Below, one piece after another: positions 1 to 12,295 of a DNA stretch of 64,000 nt; positions within the stretch are counted from its first letter, which is position 1; every line of letters begins with the position of its first letter. The stretch covers positions 2,703,557 through 2,767,556 of the forward strand of contig VUYV01000080.1 of NCBI GenBank assembly GCA_008711295.1. The letters are read 5' to 3'. The notes below the pieces were generated by a model. That model was not told the DNA's origin. It searched no databases and saw nothing but the letters and a program-made list of their open reading frames with translations. The translations under genes and the position numbers were made by a program. The stretch is from Anarhynchus alexandrinus (lineage: Eukaryota > Chordata > Aves > Charadriiformes > Charadriidae).

Positions 1-3000
1 GAAAAGGCTCTGAGGCATATATAAATTAAGAGGACACTATTCAGTTTAACATCAAGACACAACCTCCCATACTTTCTAATATTGACCTGTGGTTTTTCCA
101 CATGTAGATCTTCTATTTTATCCCGAGTTCTCTTTGGGTGCAGTAGAAACAGACCATCACCTTGACTCTTCACCGTCTGAGACTGACTCTCTGACTCACC
201 AGGGTCTTTACAGGGGCAGAGAACTACATATGGGAAAGTTACTAATATATCTTTTGGTATGATGCTTTCATTCTTCACCCTCCCAGCTCGATTGACTGTA
301 GGGCCAGGAACTACAGTTTCCTTTCACTGAACACACAGACCTTTGGGTATACTGGTGTGTGCTGTACATTTTAGCATACGGGTCAGCCTAGTCTATAAAC
401 ATAAACACCTATATAACACCTAAAGACAGAAGAAAGCAACCAAGAAAAGAACAAGCAAATAAACTTACCATGGCAAACCAGCAACCAAGAAATAAGGTAT
501 CTTTTCAGGGAATACTCTCTGGCTTGCAACTGGGAATATAAAAATTGTGTCTTGTTTGTTCTGACCGAATTCAAGGAAGATCTCTATGTAGTCATTGTAA
601 ATCAATGGGATTTTTTGAAAGAAAACATGATTCATATGGTCAGCTTCACATCCTAATAGATATGTGCCAATGAGGCCCAGAATATTGGCTAGTCATTTTG
701 GCTATAAGTGTATTACTTAGTTCAGAGCTGCATGAATAATGGAATTTGCAGATTGACAGATGAATCACATAATCAGAGAAATAATTAATTTTGTGTTTTC
801 CTAAACAATTTCAATTGTCCTAAAACAAAACATTTTGCTCCCTTTCAGGATTCTTCCATTTTAATATTTTTTTTAATTAAAAATAGAACAATTTTAAAAG
901 ATAAATACTAATATTAAAAATCAGGGGTTTAAATTTTGAATATATTAAAAAAAAACCCTTTGATTTTCTCACTTTCCTCTTTGCCTTTTCCCCAACTGTT
1001 TTTTTTCAAATGAAATTGCTTAGTGAATTTGACTTACATTTATGAACAATGTTGTCATCCCCAAATTCATCTTGATGAGCTACATTCAGCCAGCTCCTCA
1101 CCTGCTTTGAGCTGGGTTAGATTAAAATGCTGGAAGCCAGTTATAAAGCTCAACCATCACACAATGATGGAAATGTTTTTGGCAAGTGGTGATAGTGTAG
1201 ACATCGCCAATAAGTGCTTCAAACTGGACGCTTTGTCTCTTAAACCCCCATTAACACTCATCAGTATTTGATACTTATTTAGCAGCATTTCTTTCTTTCC
1301 AAAGTACCCAATCCAAAGCACTAGGAATCTTTGCTTGACTTGTGTGCACTTTGGATCAGGCCCCAACCTCCTGCTTCCTTTTGGAAAAATAGAAAGGCAA
1401 TATGAAAACAGTGTAATCTTTTTTTTCCTAGCCTTATCTTTGTTCTGTTTTTTTTTAATGAAGCTAAATAATTTCTTCTCAAAGTCTGCCTTGTTCCTCT
1501 TCCATATGTTCCCTGCCTACGTAAATACCTTTAGCCTCTTTATTAATTCTTTGACAAATGTGTTTAGACCTCCTTCTCACTGTTCCTTTTTTTTTCTAGC
1601 AGGTTTTAATCTAATCTAATGATATTTAGTAGCCAGTTCAGGTCCAGCGGAAGTTTGTGCCACTGTCCTGGCATTAGTGGAGCAATATAGCTTATTCTGG
1701 GTCTTGGTTTGACCCTCCCTTTCTCTACAGTTAACACTTTCTTTCTGCAGCTCTCCTCCCACCAAAGCTTGAATAATAAAACATGCTGCAAAGCAGTGGT
1801 GTTCCTGAGAGTTAGCATTTGGGGTAGCAGATGGGGTGATAAAGAAACTGTTTGTGGGGGCGGGGTATGGCCCCTATTACTCCACACCCACTACATGTAT
1901 TTTTAGCCATTAAATATAACGTGGAAATGTAATGCATTTTAGAACTGTATTTTATCAATATATTATCCCCTTAAGTACAGTACTTTATAAATATTGATAA
2001 ACTTGATTATAAACAAACTCATTGCTAATTCCTGGAGAGCAGTCATCATGATGTGGCAGTGTTTACTGAAGTGGCGATTGGCATGAAGCTGTGTTGCAAA
2101 GGATATATTTCTGTGGGTTAACGATTTGATAGAGGACGTATCTCTGTGCGTATATTCAGTTCAGCGGGTCTGCATAAGTATATGCGAAAACAGTATTTGA
2201 CAAACAAATGCTAATGTTTACATAATAACCCATGTAAAAGGCATGCTAGAATTACTTCTAATTCTCGGTAGCTATACTTAACCAAGTACTAGTTTTGAGG
2301 CTAACATGAAGAAAAATAAACCCACTATCCCTCTCAAAAATCATTCCTAGTGAAAAAGTGCAATACCTATTTCTAGAATTTTTATTCATATTAGATCCCA
2401 TCCAGGATTAATGTAGATTAAAACACACGTTAAGTAGGAAATGGGTGCAAGACACTACCGTTATGATTTGGCATTGCCTTGCAGTCAGTTTTAGCACTTT
2501 ACAGTGATAATACAAGGTGAACAGAAAGCAGCCCTCAAAACGATTCCTCACCCCATAATGAGTCTCTCTGAGCAGAATGAGATTTCCCACCAAGCAAAAT
2601 ACAGGTCAGCATGGGAAAAACACAGAACTTGATCCGATAGAAATAGTACTCCGAGTAAGATAAAATGCTAGTCACAGGAAAAATCAGAATGCTGTAATAG
2701 TTCTCATTATTACATTTGTTCCATTTAAAAAAAAATCACTAAAAGGTCCCTCCTTTCTGCCTTTATACTGCAGAAATTGACATCCCGCTATTTTGTTATT
2801 TCTAATAACTTTTCTCTATCACCACTTATACTCAAATATTTTTATTATCAAGGGAAAAAAGTCATGAAAACAAAACCCTTAATATTCTGTTCATTCTTTA
2901 TTTCTAAGTACATTTTAATTTCTTCTTCAGCTGAGGGAAATTATTTTCCTGAGAAGAAAACTGCTTGGAATTTAAGCGAAATAGTAAATAATCAGCTTAC

Positions 3001-6000
3001 TGTGTTTTCCTTCTCTGTTTTGCTTTAAATTATATTTGAGACTAAAAGCAATATGATATATTTATATATTTTACTTTCCATTAAATGGGAACCTTTCATT
3101 CAGAAACTAGTGGACCATTGAGATTAGTTTTCTGAAAATTCAAAAGAATGTATGTGACAAAGTATTAAGGCAATGTAATCATCTTCATTTCATCTTAATA
3201 AAACAGGTTGCAGTTTCATATGTATTATGTCTTTGTGTTTCTGCACACAGTATGGACACAGGAGACTCCGATCTTCAGACGTGAACTATGGAAACAGTTA
3301 ATGCATTTACATAGCAACATTTTTCATATAATAAAAGGCTATTTGCTTATTTTTTTCACAAATCCTCTGATTCTTAAGGAGGAAAAAAAAAAGAAAAAAG
3401 AAGAAAGAAAAGCTTTGCTACGTTGTGCAATTACTATTGTCCTATTGTTATCTTTAGAGATGGACAAAAAGCAGTAAGGACACCCTTCTGCACACACGCA
3501 AATGAGGAAAACAGATTTGTTTTGACAGGCTATTATACTACAAAAATATTTATGAATGTAAGCTGCAGCAAAGTGCATCAGTCTTAGAAAATGCAAACCC
3601 AGTATACTGTGTTTCACTAATGTTATAGGAAGGCATGGAGAAGTGAATATAAAAGATTCTTTTTTGTTGTTTTTTTGCTAAATAGGCATGTAGCAGGATA
3701 GCCTAGCAATTTACTATTGAAAGGATTTCTTAAATGTCATAATTTTCACAAAATTATAATATTTCTTGCATACACTGTGAAGTGACCACCCTTTATTTTG
3801 CAATCAGAGAGCAGAGCTGGCAGAACTGAAGTGGTTTGGCAGCTGCAGAGATGAAACTGAACTGAACAAACAGTTTCTTAAGTGATGCTTGGATAGAAGA
3901 ATTTGGAAACAGTTCAGCTTTTTTTTTTAAATTCATTTAAATGTGTGAATCCTGCTTGTTACATTCTTGGGAGTAATTTCTATATATATGGCACAGTAGT
4001 TATTATACCGCTAAGGAAGGAAAAGTATAAAAGTATTAGAATAAATTCCTGTTGCAGAAAAAGTACAGTTCTATTTACAGAGGTAACTATAGTTAACATA
4101 TACATGCAACAATATACAATTTTAGCAATATTTTTACATACCAAGTTATCAAGAACAATCACTTCTTGTTTCTTTTATTCCTGCCCAGTGACACAGTTCT
4201 GCATAATGAAGAAATCTCTTTCTCTGCTGGCCAGATTTGGAAACTCTAAACACCTGTATTCAGCAAAGACGGCTAGAAAGGCATGGTGAGAAGTGCTTGC
4301 TTTGGGAGTTTTACAGGAGTAAAAGGGCTACAAACAACAGCCTCATCAACCACTTCACAGAGCAACTTCCTGAACAGCGTAGAGCTCATCTGATACAAAT
4401 AAATGTCATATTACTTTCTGCAATAGGAAATATCTAGTGTAGTTTTCAGTGAAGTCAGTATTTCACAGGGTCAAATGTCTCCACACTCTCATAGCTTCAA
4501 TGCTTCAGCTTGATCAACTTCACTTCTTCAAAGTAGGCACATTCTGAGCTTTTCTGATCTCAAAGGGACAGGCATACTTTATTGCTTAAATTTTCTGTTC
4601 TCTTGAGAGGCCAAAAAGAAGAAAATAAAAATGCTTGCAAAGAGTGAGTATCTTTATCTCAACAACAGCTTCTCATTCAGCATGAGGTCTTCAAAGCAAA
4701 TGAAGATTTTGGTTTTGTTGGCATTTGGTCACCCTAACCAAGGCAGCCAACTGGCTCTGCTTTTAATACATAAAAGCTTCTGTGAGTTTTATCTTTTGCC
4801 TAGATCCACTATATTTTTGAAAGGAAAAAATGGCTCTTCAGGTGAGGTTTGTTAACATTTAGCAGCAATGTTATGGATTTTATTGGTGTTATGGACTGGG
4901 GACGGTTTATCCATGATCTGGTACTATGCATTCATGAATAGTGTGATTCTGTGATTCACAGAAATAGACTGCCTATCCAAAGACACTGGTAATTAACATA
5001 AAGTTGACATGAAGCAAAGGTAATGGAAAATGCAGGGTCTAAGTTCACATTTTTTTACTTATGCAAGTCAGTAAGTATTTGGGTGCCTCAAAAATATAAG
5101 TCCAGGCCCAGCAAATATACTTCATCATGTGCTGTCTAATATAAAGGCATTGTTCTTCAGTGAATATATCTTTTTTCACTACCTCGCTATTTGTGGACTG
5201 TGGATCACCATGCTTTCTATCCCATCTTCGTCAATATAAATGATCATAAGTCTACATACTTTCCTTCTTCATCAGCAGAACTCACAAGCAATTCCTTGTA
5301 TTTCAGCATGTATTATCTGGAAATCTTCAGTAAAATTTGATTGTTATTATTTCCCTCTGATATTTTTAATTTTCAATTTCAAGTAGCTCTGTGAATATCA
5401 CATCTCTTTTAAATTTAATAGCTGAAGGACAGCTATTTGATAATTTTGCTCAGGGAGAATGTGTTATAATCCAGACTCAACCCTATATATAAAAAATGCT
5501 TTAAAAGCATTCTTCCTCTCAGTTTGCTGGCCTTTGTACAATCACATATCAAAAGACAGAATCAAGAAATTTATAGCACAAACAAACAAACGAAAACAAG
5601 CAGGCATAAAATGACTGATTTTTAGAAACTGCAGAAAAATGCACCAGGTTCCTGATAGTGTTAAGGCTTACATGTGTGCTTACTTTTAAAACAGATACTT
5701 GTGTTTCTGCATGTCTGGGCTGTTATATAGTTATATACATATGTTATATGATATATATATTTTACATGTTATTTTTTTAATATGTTTTTATAGATATGTT
5801 ATATAGGTTTGGGATGAGAAGACTGGCAGATTTGTTGTCAAGGTTTTCTGATAATTCTCTGATAATTCTGCCATACTGTAACTTTGCATGTGTACATGTA
5901 TTGGTTTAGTGGAGGATAATGATTTTCAAAACGAATGTATTCATTTTCAATAGCATTGCATAAAATGCACTATAGTGATAATGTTAAAAAAAAAAAAAAG

Positions 6001-9000
6001 ATACATCATAATGAGTGATATGTACCGCTAACCTTTTCCGATTCTCCAGGAATCAGAACTACTGCATGCTGGGCCATGTGCTGCTTCACTATATGTAAGA
6101 CTGTAAAGTAAAGAGGATCTGTACCCACCCTCTCTGCTGTGCCATCTAAGACTACCAAGCATTGAAGACAATGCTGCAGTACGAGGATAGCAAGGGCAGG
6201 TTGAACAAAATACCCTCTAAAGGCTCCTACTTAAACAAGGTGGTACTTCTCATAACTAAGAGTGATAACAGTTCTGGAAAAAGGGACACAACAGTAAATT
6301 AGAGCACAGCACAGCCCCAGAATATGAAACTGAAACACTGATTATATTTTTTTGTACTTTGGGACCTATTAGAGGCAGTTCAAAGAAACTCTTGAGGAAA
6401 GGATCTCTGTTGTATGTTAAAAGCTCATTGCTATATTTCTTACAGTAAGGGGGAAATTGAGATTATTAAAACTGGAATCATGTCAATAGAGCTGCTTTTT
6501 AGAAGGTGATGCATGGCATGGCGTGAGCTTATTATTTACCGAGAAACCATATAACTTCCAAGACCCCATTTCATTCTCCTGACCATGCACGATCTAAAAT
6601 GGCAGTGGTTTAAGACTCAAACATGAACAACTCACAGAGCTTTTGAATTCTGAAATAATTACTTGAAACAAATATTAAAGGATCATAGGTTCAGTGACCT
6701 GATGTTTCTCCTTGCAAATAGCCTCCTTTGTAACACAGTCACACCAGCATGAGGATACAGGTTTGTAATGCGGTTAGCATTAAAGCACTGCTCCAGGCAC
6801 ATGAATTACTAATCCAAGTGGCCACACATAGCCATAAAAATCTCTTCAGATGTCATTATTAGACTAACCTCATTTGTGTATAATGTCCCCTTTGCTCTGG
6901 AAATGACAGTGATACTTTTTTCCCTATTGGTGGAGGCTGTCTCTGAGCTCAGCATCCATTTCACATTCGCTTGAATTTTCTTCTACTGCTGACAAAATAA
7001 ATTTACTCTATCAGAGGAGCCTGACTGGTCACATTCCTGGGCAGGGAAAACTTCATTGAATCTCATTGTTTGGTCCCCAAACTCTCCTATTCATTCTCTA
7101 GATCCTTTGTAAAGGCACTGTGATTCACTCACTCGATTGAAAAGATGTTGTTTTCTCCTCCGGCCTTTTCTTGCTTGGAAGAGTGTTAGAACCAATAATC
7201 ATAAATGGGGCCTTGGTAGACTTTCCTTTCTCTTTCATTCTAACTTGGCTGTAGTTTTTATTTTCATTAAACATGCATCTAACTGTGATTATACTATGCA
7301 ATAGGATCTTCTGAGCAGGAAAGAAAAAAATAAAAGTACTCAAAACCCTCCTGATGTTTACTTAGACACTTTGAAAAATGCCTCCATTCTGAATCCAGCA
7401 TTAATTTTTTTCAAAGCTGTGCCAAGTTCCATATGATTCAGCACAGTGAATGTAGTTCTCAGTTAAACGAATAAGGTACCGAGTACTGTGATTTAATATC
7501 ATTCTTTGAAAAGAAAGAGGCAGTTCTTCAAGACTGTAATAATTCAACGTGTTCTAAAACGGCACAGGCAAATTTATTCCACCTAATCTCAAACTCTGCC
7601 TAATATTGGTGTGAACATAATGAGATCTGTATTCAGTTTAGGCAGTTTCCTAGAGAAAATACAAAGTGGAAGGAGAAATCGAGGAAAATTCTATAGAAAT
7701 CCAAAACAAACGCATATGTGACATTCAGGACAAGGACTTATGTCAGTGTGACTTCATTATCTTCTTCTAGAACCACAGCTTTCTGGCTTTGTCTCTCATT
7801 TTTAAAAGTATAATAAGTAGCCAGTAATCAAAGAAAATAGCTGTGCAAGGTTGGCACCATCTGCCACTGTCATGAATATGCTTGGCTTTTTGTTCTCACT
7901 TCTGTCCTCTTTGAATGAAATAAAGGAAACACGCATTTTACTTTTTTTACATATGCAATGAGCTAGGCACCTTCTCCAGGCTGCTCCCTTATCTCCTACT
8001 TGATGAAGGAAACCAGTCTAGACAGTAAAATACTGGATAATACATGGCTGGCAGAGTTTCTTGGAAGTTTCTTTAACAATCATTGTTTGGTTACAGGCAG
8101 ATTTACTATAATTATTGCTTTTCTGTACAATTAATGAATATGATTATGCACAAACTCTCACTTTTGCTGTTATTGATAAACAATCACAGGAAAAATTACT
8201 TTGCACAAGGAAGACAGAACTGGTGATCTTCTGTTACATGTCATGCAAGAATGACATGTGGGTGGATGCTGTAGTTCTAACGTTGAAATATCTTTAATTA
8301 GAACTGTTGGGACTTTCCCTCTTGTGTTTCATTTACAGTTTCGCCTTTCTTTTCTCTTTTGTTGTTTTTTTTTTTCCTCTCATGAGTGCTCAAATGTCAG
8401 TTTATATTCATTTCAAATTACATAAGTAAATTGTTGCTTTCTTTTATCTTCTATTACTATTATTATAATGTATGATGTAATGCACATTATATAAATGTAT
8501 AAGCATTGTTTATTATCCAAATACAGTTATCAAAGTAAAAGCATGATTAAATCATTGTACTAAATGTTCTGAAAAGTAATATCCATTGTACTTCTAATTT
8601 AATATTTGTAGAGTCGGTGCTACACTAATCATGAAACAAATCCTGCAATATTAAGAGAACTATGTCTAAAATTACAGATATTAATGAATTAAGATGATTT
8701 CTATTATATCACTGCAGTGTGCACAGCAAATTTTTAAAATTAGTTTCAAGGTTGTTAAAATATACATCAGTTCTACCTGCTAACTGCTTTTCCTTAAAAT
8801 GTTATACAGTAATTCAATACATTTATGTTAGTGCTATCACAAATTTTTATTAAACAACCATCAAGCAGCACAGTTTCAGGCAAAGATTTTAAAGGTCTGC
8901 CACTATTCATATCAGTTTCATTACCTTGTAGAAAGTACTGTTTCGTAGCTGTTAAAGATAAAAATTCAAGATTAAATTTGGGTTTGATTTTGTGACTCCT

Positions 9001-11100
9001 TTAGTTCAGGTTCTGCAAAACTCAACACAGTTTAAAATTTGAATCCTTGTAGTTCCTAGGTTAGAGTGTGAAAGGTAAAATAACTGACATGCTTCTCTTT
9101 CTCTATCAAAGTGATGAACTGCATATTCCAAAATTTTAATAAGAACTGTTTATCCGTCCTAACGATGGAGTATCCTTGAAAAGACAGCAGCATTTTGCAA
9201 AACAATTCATTTAGGAAACAGTCACATGACCTTTTTAACTGCCTTTAAGATAGCAATAAAATTGGCTCAGTCAGCCAGCCCTAATGAGGAAGAGAAGAAA
9301 ACATCAACCTTTCCCCTTTCCTCTATCTAATTATAAACAGCGTTGTCAACTGACTCCAAGATCGGCTGAATCCTAATTGACCTCAGACACTGTACAATAA
9401 GATAGTGAGAACTGCCAAACTAAATGTTAAAAAATAAAAAATAAACTGTAATTAGGGCCTTAACTCTTCATTTTTCATTTAATTTTTTCTACTCTTCACA
9501 ACTTTTTCCTTAAGAGTTGTTTTCAGGCTGAAATTTTCCAAAATTGGGCATATTTTAGCAAGTCTATATTATGTGTCCCTGAAAAAGAGCAGTCAGTGGG
9601 ATGGTGAAATTCAGTGGGAAATAAACAATGATGACTGTGGAGCACATCATTTAATATCTCTTCCAGTGATATATGGAATTATTAACTTTCTTTTGAAAAT
9701 GGCATCTTCTTACCCGCCTAGATAATATTTAGCTATATTTTCAAGAACTCTTTCAAAGACTGTAATCCTGCAAATATTTAAATGAATGCCTTAATTTAAT
9801 TCCATATTGCTCTCCTGTGCTTACATAAACTAATGGAACTATTAATAACACTAAGAATTGCAATTATTTTCATGACTGGGTCCTAAATCTTTACAAGTTT
9901 TACATCTGTAATATTTTTAATATTAATTAATGGAATTGCCATACTCAGAATGTATACTGGCAAATAGATTAGGTAGGCTTCTAGCTATCTACATGGGGTT
10001 CACAGTTTGATGTTTTTTATTACAAAACTGTATCTGCCACGGCTGTTCCATGGACAAATTTATAAAAGCTGAAACCTTTTTCAAATCTTGCCTTACGGAT
10101 TAAATCCTTAGTGCTGGCTTCATTCTGCATGACCAATTCCCTATATTTACTTTAACGTATTTATTTATATCTAGTACAAATATTTGTATCATACAAAATA
10201 AATCTTAAGACAGCAATTAGAAATGTTAAAAAAATGTGCTTATCACCTTCCAACAACATTTTACTTTATCGCTTGTACTTAGCATCTATCTTAATGTAAC
10301 ATCCAATCAATCCAATTAGAGTTTCCACATTTGCAGGAAAAACATTGCATTAAGACAGAGCTCAGTTTTGACAAATAAGCTTCTTGTTTATAACTCCAGA
10401 TCTAAGAATGGCTTGTTCTAGTTCTGATCATTAACTGACTAGCCCTATTAAATTTAGAAATAGGTTGCTGCAACTCCATATGGTTTCATCTCCTAACCCC
10501 CATTACTTACTATTACTGTAATGATTTCTAACTTTAGATTGCCATCCTCCTACAGTTTCATTTGCTGTACTTTTCATCCATTACTACCTGAATCTCATTA
10601 CAGACTTTCCTTCGTATCACTTCAGTAATGCAAATCATCCTCCGGCAGGGGTGATACTTCTAATTTCAATTTTCATGATTATGCAGATAATGTAGTATGA
10701 TGATGAATCTAGAAAACTATGCTAAAGTGGTCACTGTTCTCTAGCCCTTGGAAGACTGAAATGAAGGCACTTACTTGAGGGAAAAATTATGGTAATAAAG
10801 AGGAAGACTACATTTTCAAAGTTATTACCACTTCAAAGTCTACCTGACAGAGTCATCTTCTCTGTATCTGCCATTTCAGAGTCCATTTAATTGTTTTCAG
10901 ATTTCCTACTGACTCCCAGCAGACTTAATCTGTATGTAGGTTATATTTTCACAGCAAAATGAGACCACAGTTTGATAATACATTCTATTCAGCAGCAATA
11001 TTGGCTTAACATATCCACTTTCTAAAAGAGGCAAATTTGCCTTATAGCATAATCCACAGTCAACTGCAGTGGCACAACTGAGAGTTTGGTGTGCAGCACA
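1..11100. other. Intergenic gene desert, left part
   Basis: AT-rich noncoding sequence. The open frames are short (the longest, 128 codons at 3,903-4,289 on the + strand, is of low complexity), overlap on both strands and show no recognisable domain or plausible splice pattern. Simple AT-rich stretches occur near 5,720-5,810 and 8,445-8,500. A possible decayed CR1 end is listed separately at 4,925. I see no RNA gene, promoter or coding exon here. Conserved noncoding enhancers are possible but cannot be told from single-sequence reading. Confidence 0.7.
4925..4962 (+). repeat. Possible decayed CR1 3' terminus
   Basis: The short run GTGTGATTCTGTGATTCAC resembles the octamer tail (ATTCTATG or ATTCTGTG units) that ends CR1 elements. 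The bases upstream are not clearly CR1, so this may be coincidence. Confidence 0.25.
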
Positions 11101-11119
11101 AGAGCAGGAGCAGGAGCAA
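11101..11119 (+). repeat. Short GAGCAG/GAGCAA tandem
   Basis: Three adjacent copies of AGCAGG/AGCAAG make a minimal hexamer repeat. It explains the glutamine/glutamate run in the overlapping open frame, which is therefore not a gene. Confidence 0.5.
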
Positions 11120-11158
11120 GTGATGGGAACTGGTGGGGTCAGAAACGGAGCTAGTATT

Positions 11159-11397
11159 GTTGCCCAAGGCAAACGATGCTCAAGTCACAGTCGCAGCTGT
11201 GATGGTAACATGCACTACTGTAATCTGCTTTTGTTACCCCTGTTACCTAACAGAAATGCAATGGCAAGGGTCCTTTCCTCCAGCAGAAAACAGATTACAA
11301 AATCTATGGGGATTTTGGGTGGCTAACACATACCAACACTTGTTCTGCTGTGGTTTCACCACTATTGTTACCTCTGCAAACTAGCATCTATGGTAAC
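11159..11397. promoter_or_regulatory. Cluster of RFX/X-box-like half sites
   Basis: Seen: an X-box-like dyad GTTGCC-CAA-GGCAAA at 11,159-11,173, then GGTAAC at 11,204 and 11,392, and GTTACC at 11,233, 11,242 and 11,367. RFX factors bind GTNRCC and RGYAAC half sites spaced by 0-3 bases. Only the first dyad has the right spacing and it has one mismatch at its last base. Six half sites in 240 bp of AT-rich sequence is suggestive of an enhancer but not proof. Confidence 0.25.
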
Positions 11398-12207
11398 AAG
11401 TACTACTTTCATTTCACTGCATAAATATGTCCCCATCTTTGTTTTCCATCAAGCTCATAAATTGGTTGGGATTTCTAAATTTTGAAAAATAATAATTATT
11501 ACTTCAGGCAATAAATGATCATTGACTGTTCTTGTGTTTTTTAGTGCCAAGCATGTCTTGGTTTGTAACAAATAAATAATAGCATAAGGAAAGAGAATGA
11601 ATTCACAGTGAAATCATAAAATGTACATTTCTCACATGAATTCATGTAAGAGACAAGTTCCTTTAAAAATGCAGATATAAGCATTTTTTAAATTAAGCAC
11701 ACTTTAAAGTGTGCATTTTATATGGATCAAAATGTGTCTTGGTATTTTTAATCTTAGACCAAATGATTAAAGATATTTTGACAGGAATGTTTCAAGTGTG
11801 AAATCCTCCACATTATACCTCAACAATCTCTACTGAGTTAAAAAAACTGATTTCTGTAATTTAAGATGTGCAATATTAAACTTTATAGCAACAAAATCAT
11901 TATAGATGCAAAGATCTCTACATGAATACCGGCAGCAGATACTTATGTCAGTATTACAGGCACAACTAGTAAAATCATTTTTTATGTGAAAATAAAACTA
12001 TTTATAAATTAAAATCTTAATTTGCACCACAGGATAGTTTGTACAAAAACCTTATGTATGCCATTGTTTTGTTCCTTTTTTCTCCCCTCTGTAATGTGAC
12101 TTATTCTTTGGCTTATTCTTTTCAAATCAACATTATAACACAAATGAATTTATATAGCATTATTTTCATGTTACATTCTATAGTCATGCATTTATATGAA
12201 TTTCTAA

Positions 12208-12250
12208 AATCACATCATATCTATCAAATCATATCTAATAAATCATATTG
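12208..12250 (+). repeat. Short AATCATAT tandem motif
   Basis: Three or four imperfect copies of ATCATATCTA-like units (core ATCATAT) lie directly in front of the inverted repeat at 12,253. Together they may be the remains of one small element or simple-sequence slippage. Confidence 0.4.
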
Positions 12251-12252
12251 AT

Positions 12253-12295
12253 TGTAAAATCAAAACATTTTTAATTATTTTGTTTTGATTTTACA
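12253..12295. repeat. Perfect 15-bp inverted repeat (hairpin)
   Basis: The left arm TGTAAAATCAAAACA (12,253-12,267) and the right arm TGTTTTGATTTTACA (12,281-12,295) are exact reverse complements, separated by a 13-base AT loop. The stem extends by about three more pairs if two G-T pairs are allowed. No flanking transposon sequence is recognisable. It could be the remnant of a small inverted-repeat element, a cruciform site or chance in AT-rich DNA. Confidence 0.8.

Noticed and set aside
3903..4289. 128-codon plus-strand frame in the desert
   Set aside because: Low-complexity composition, no domain, a 60-codon frame on the opposite strand, no supporting splice sites or CpG island.
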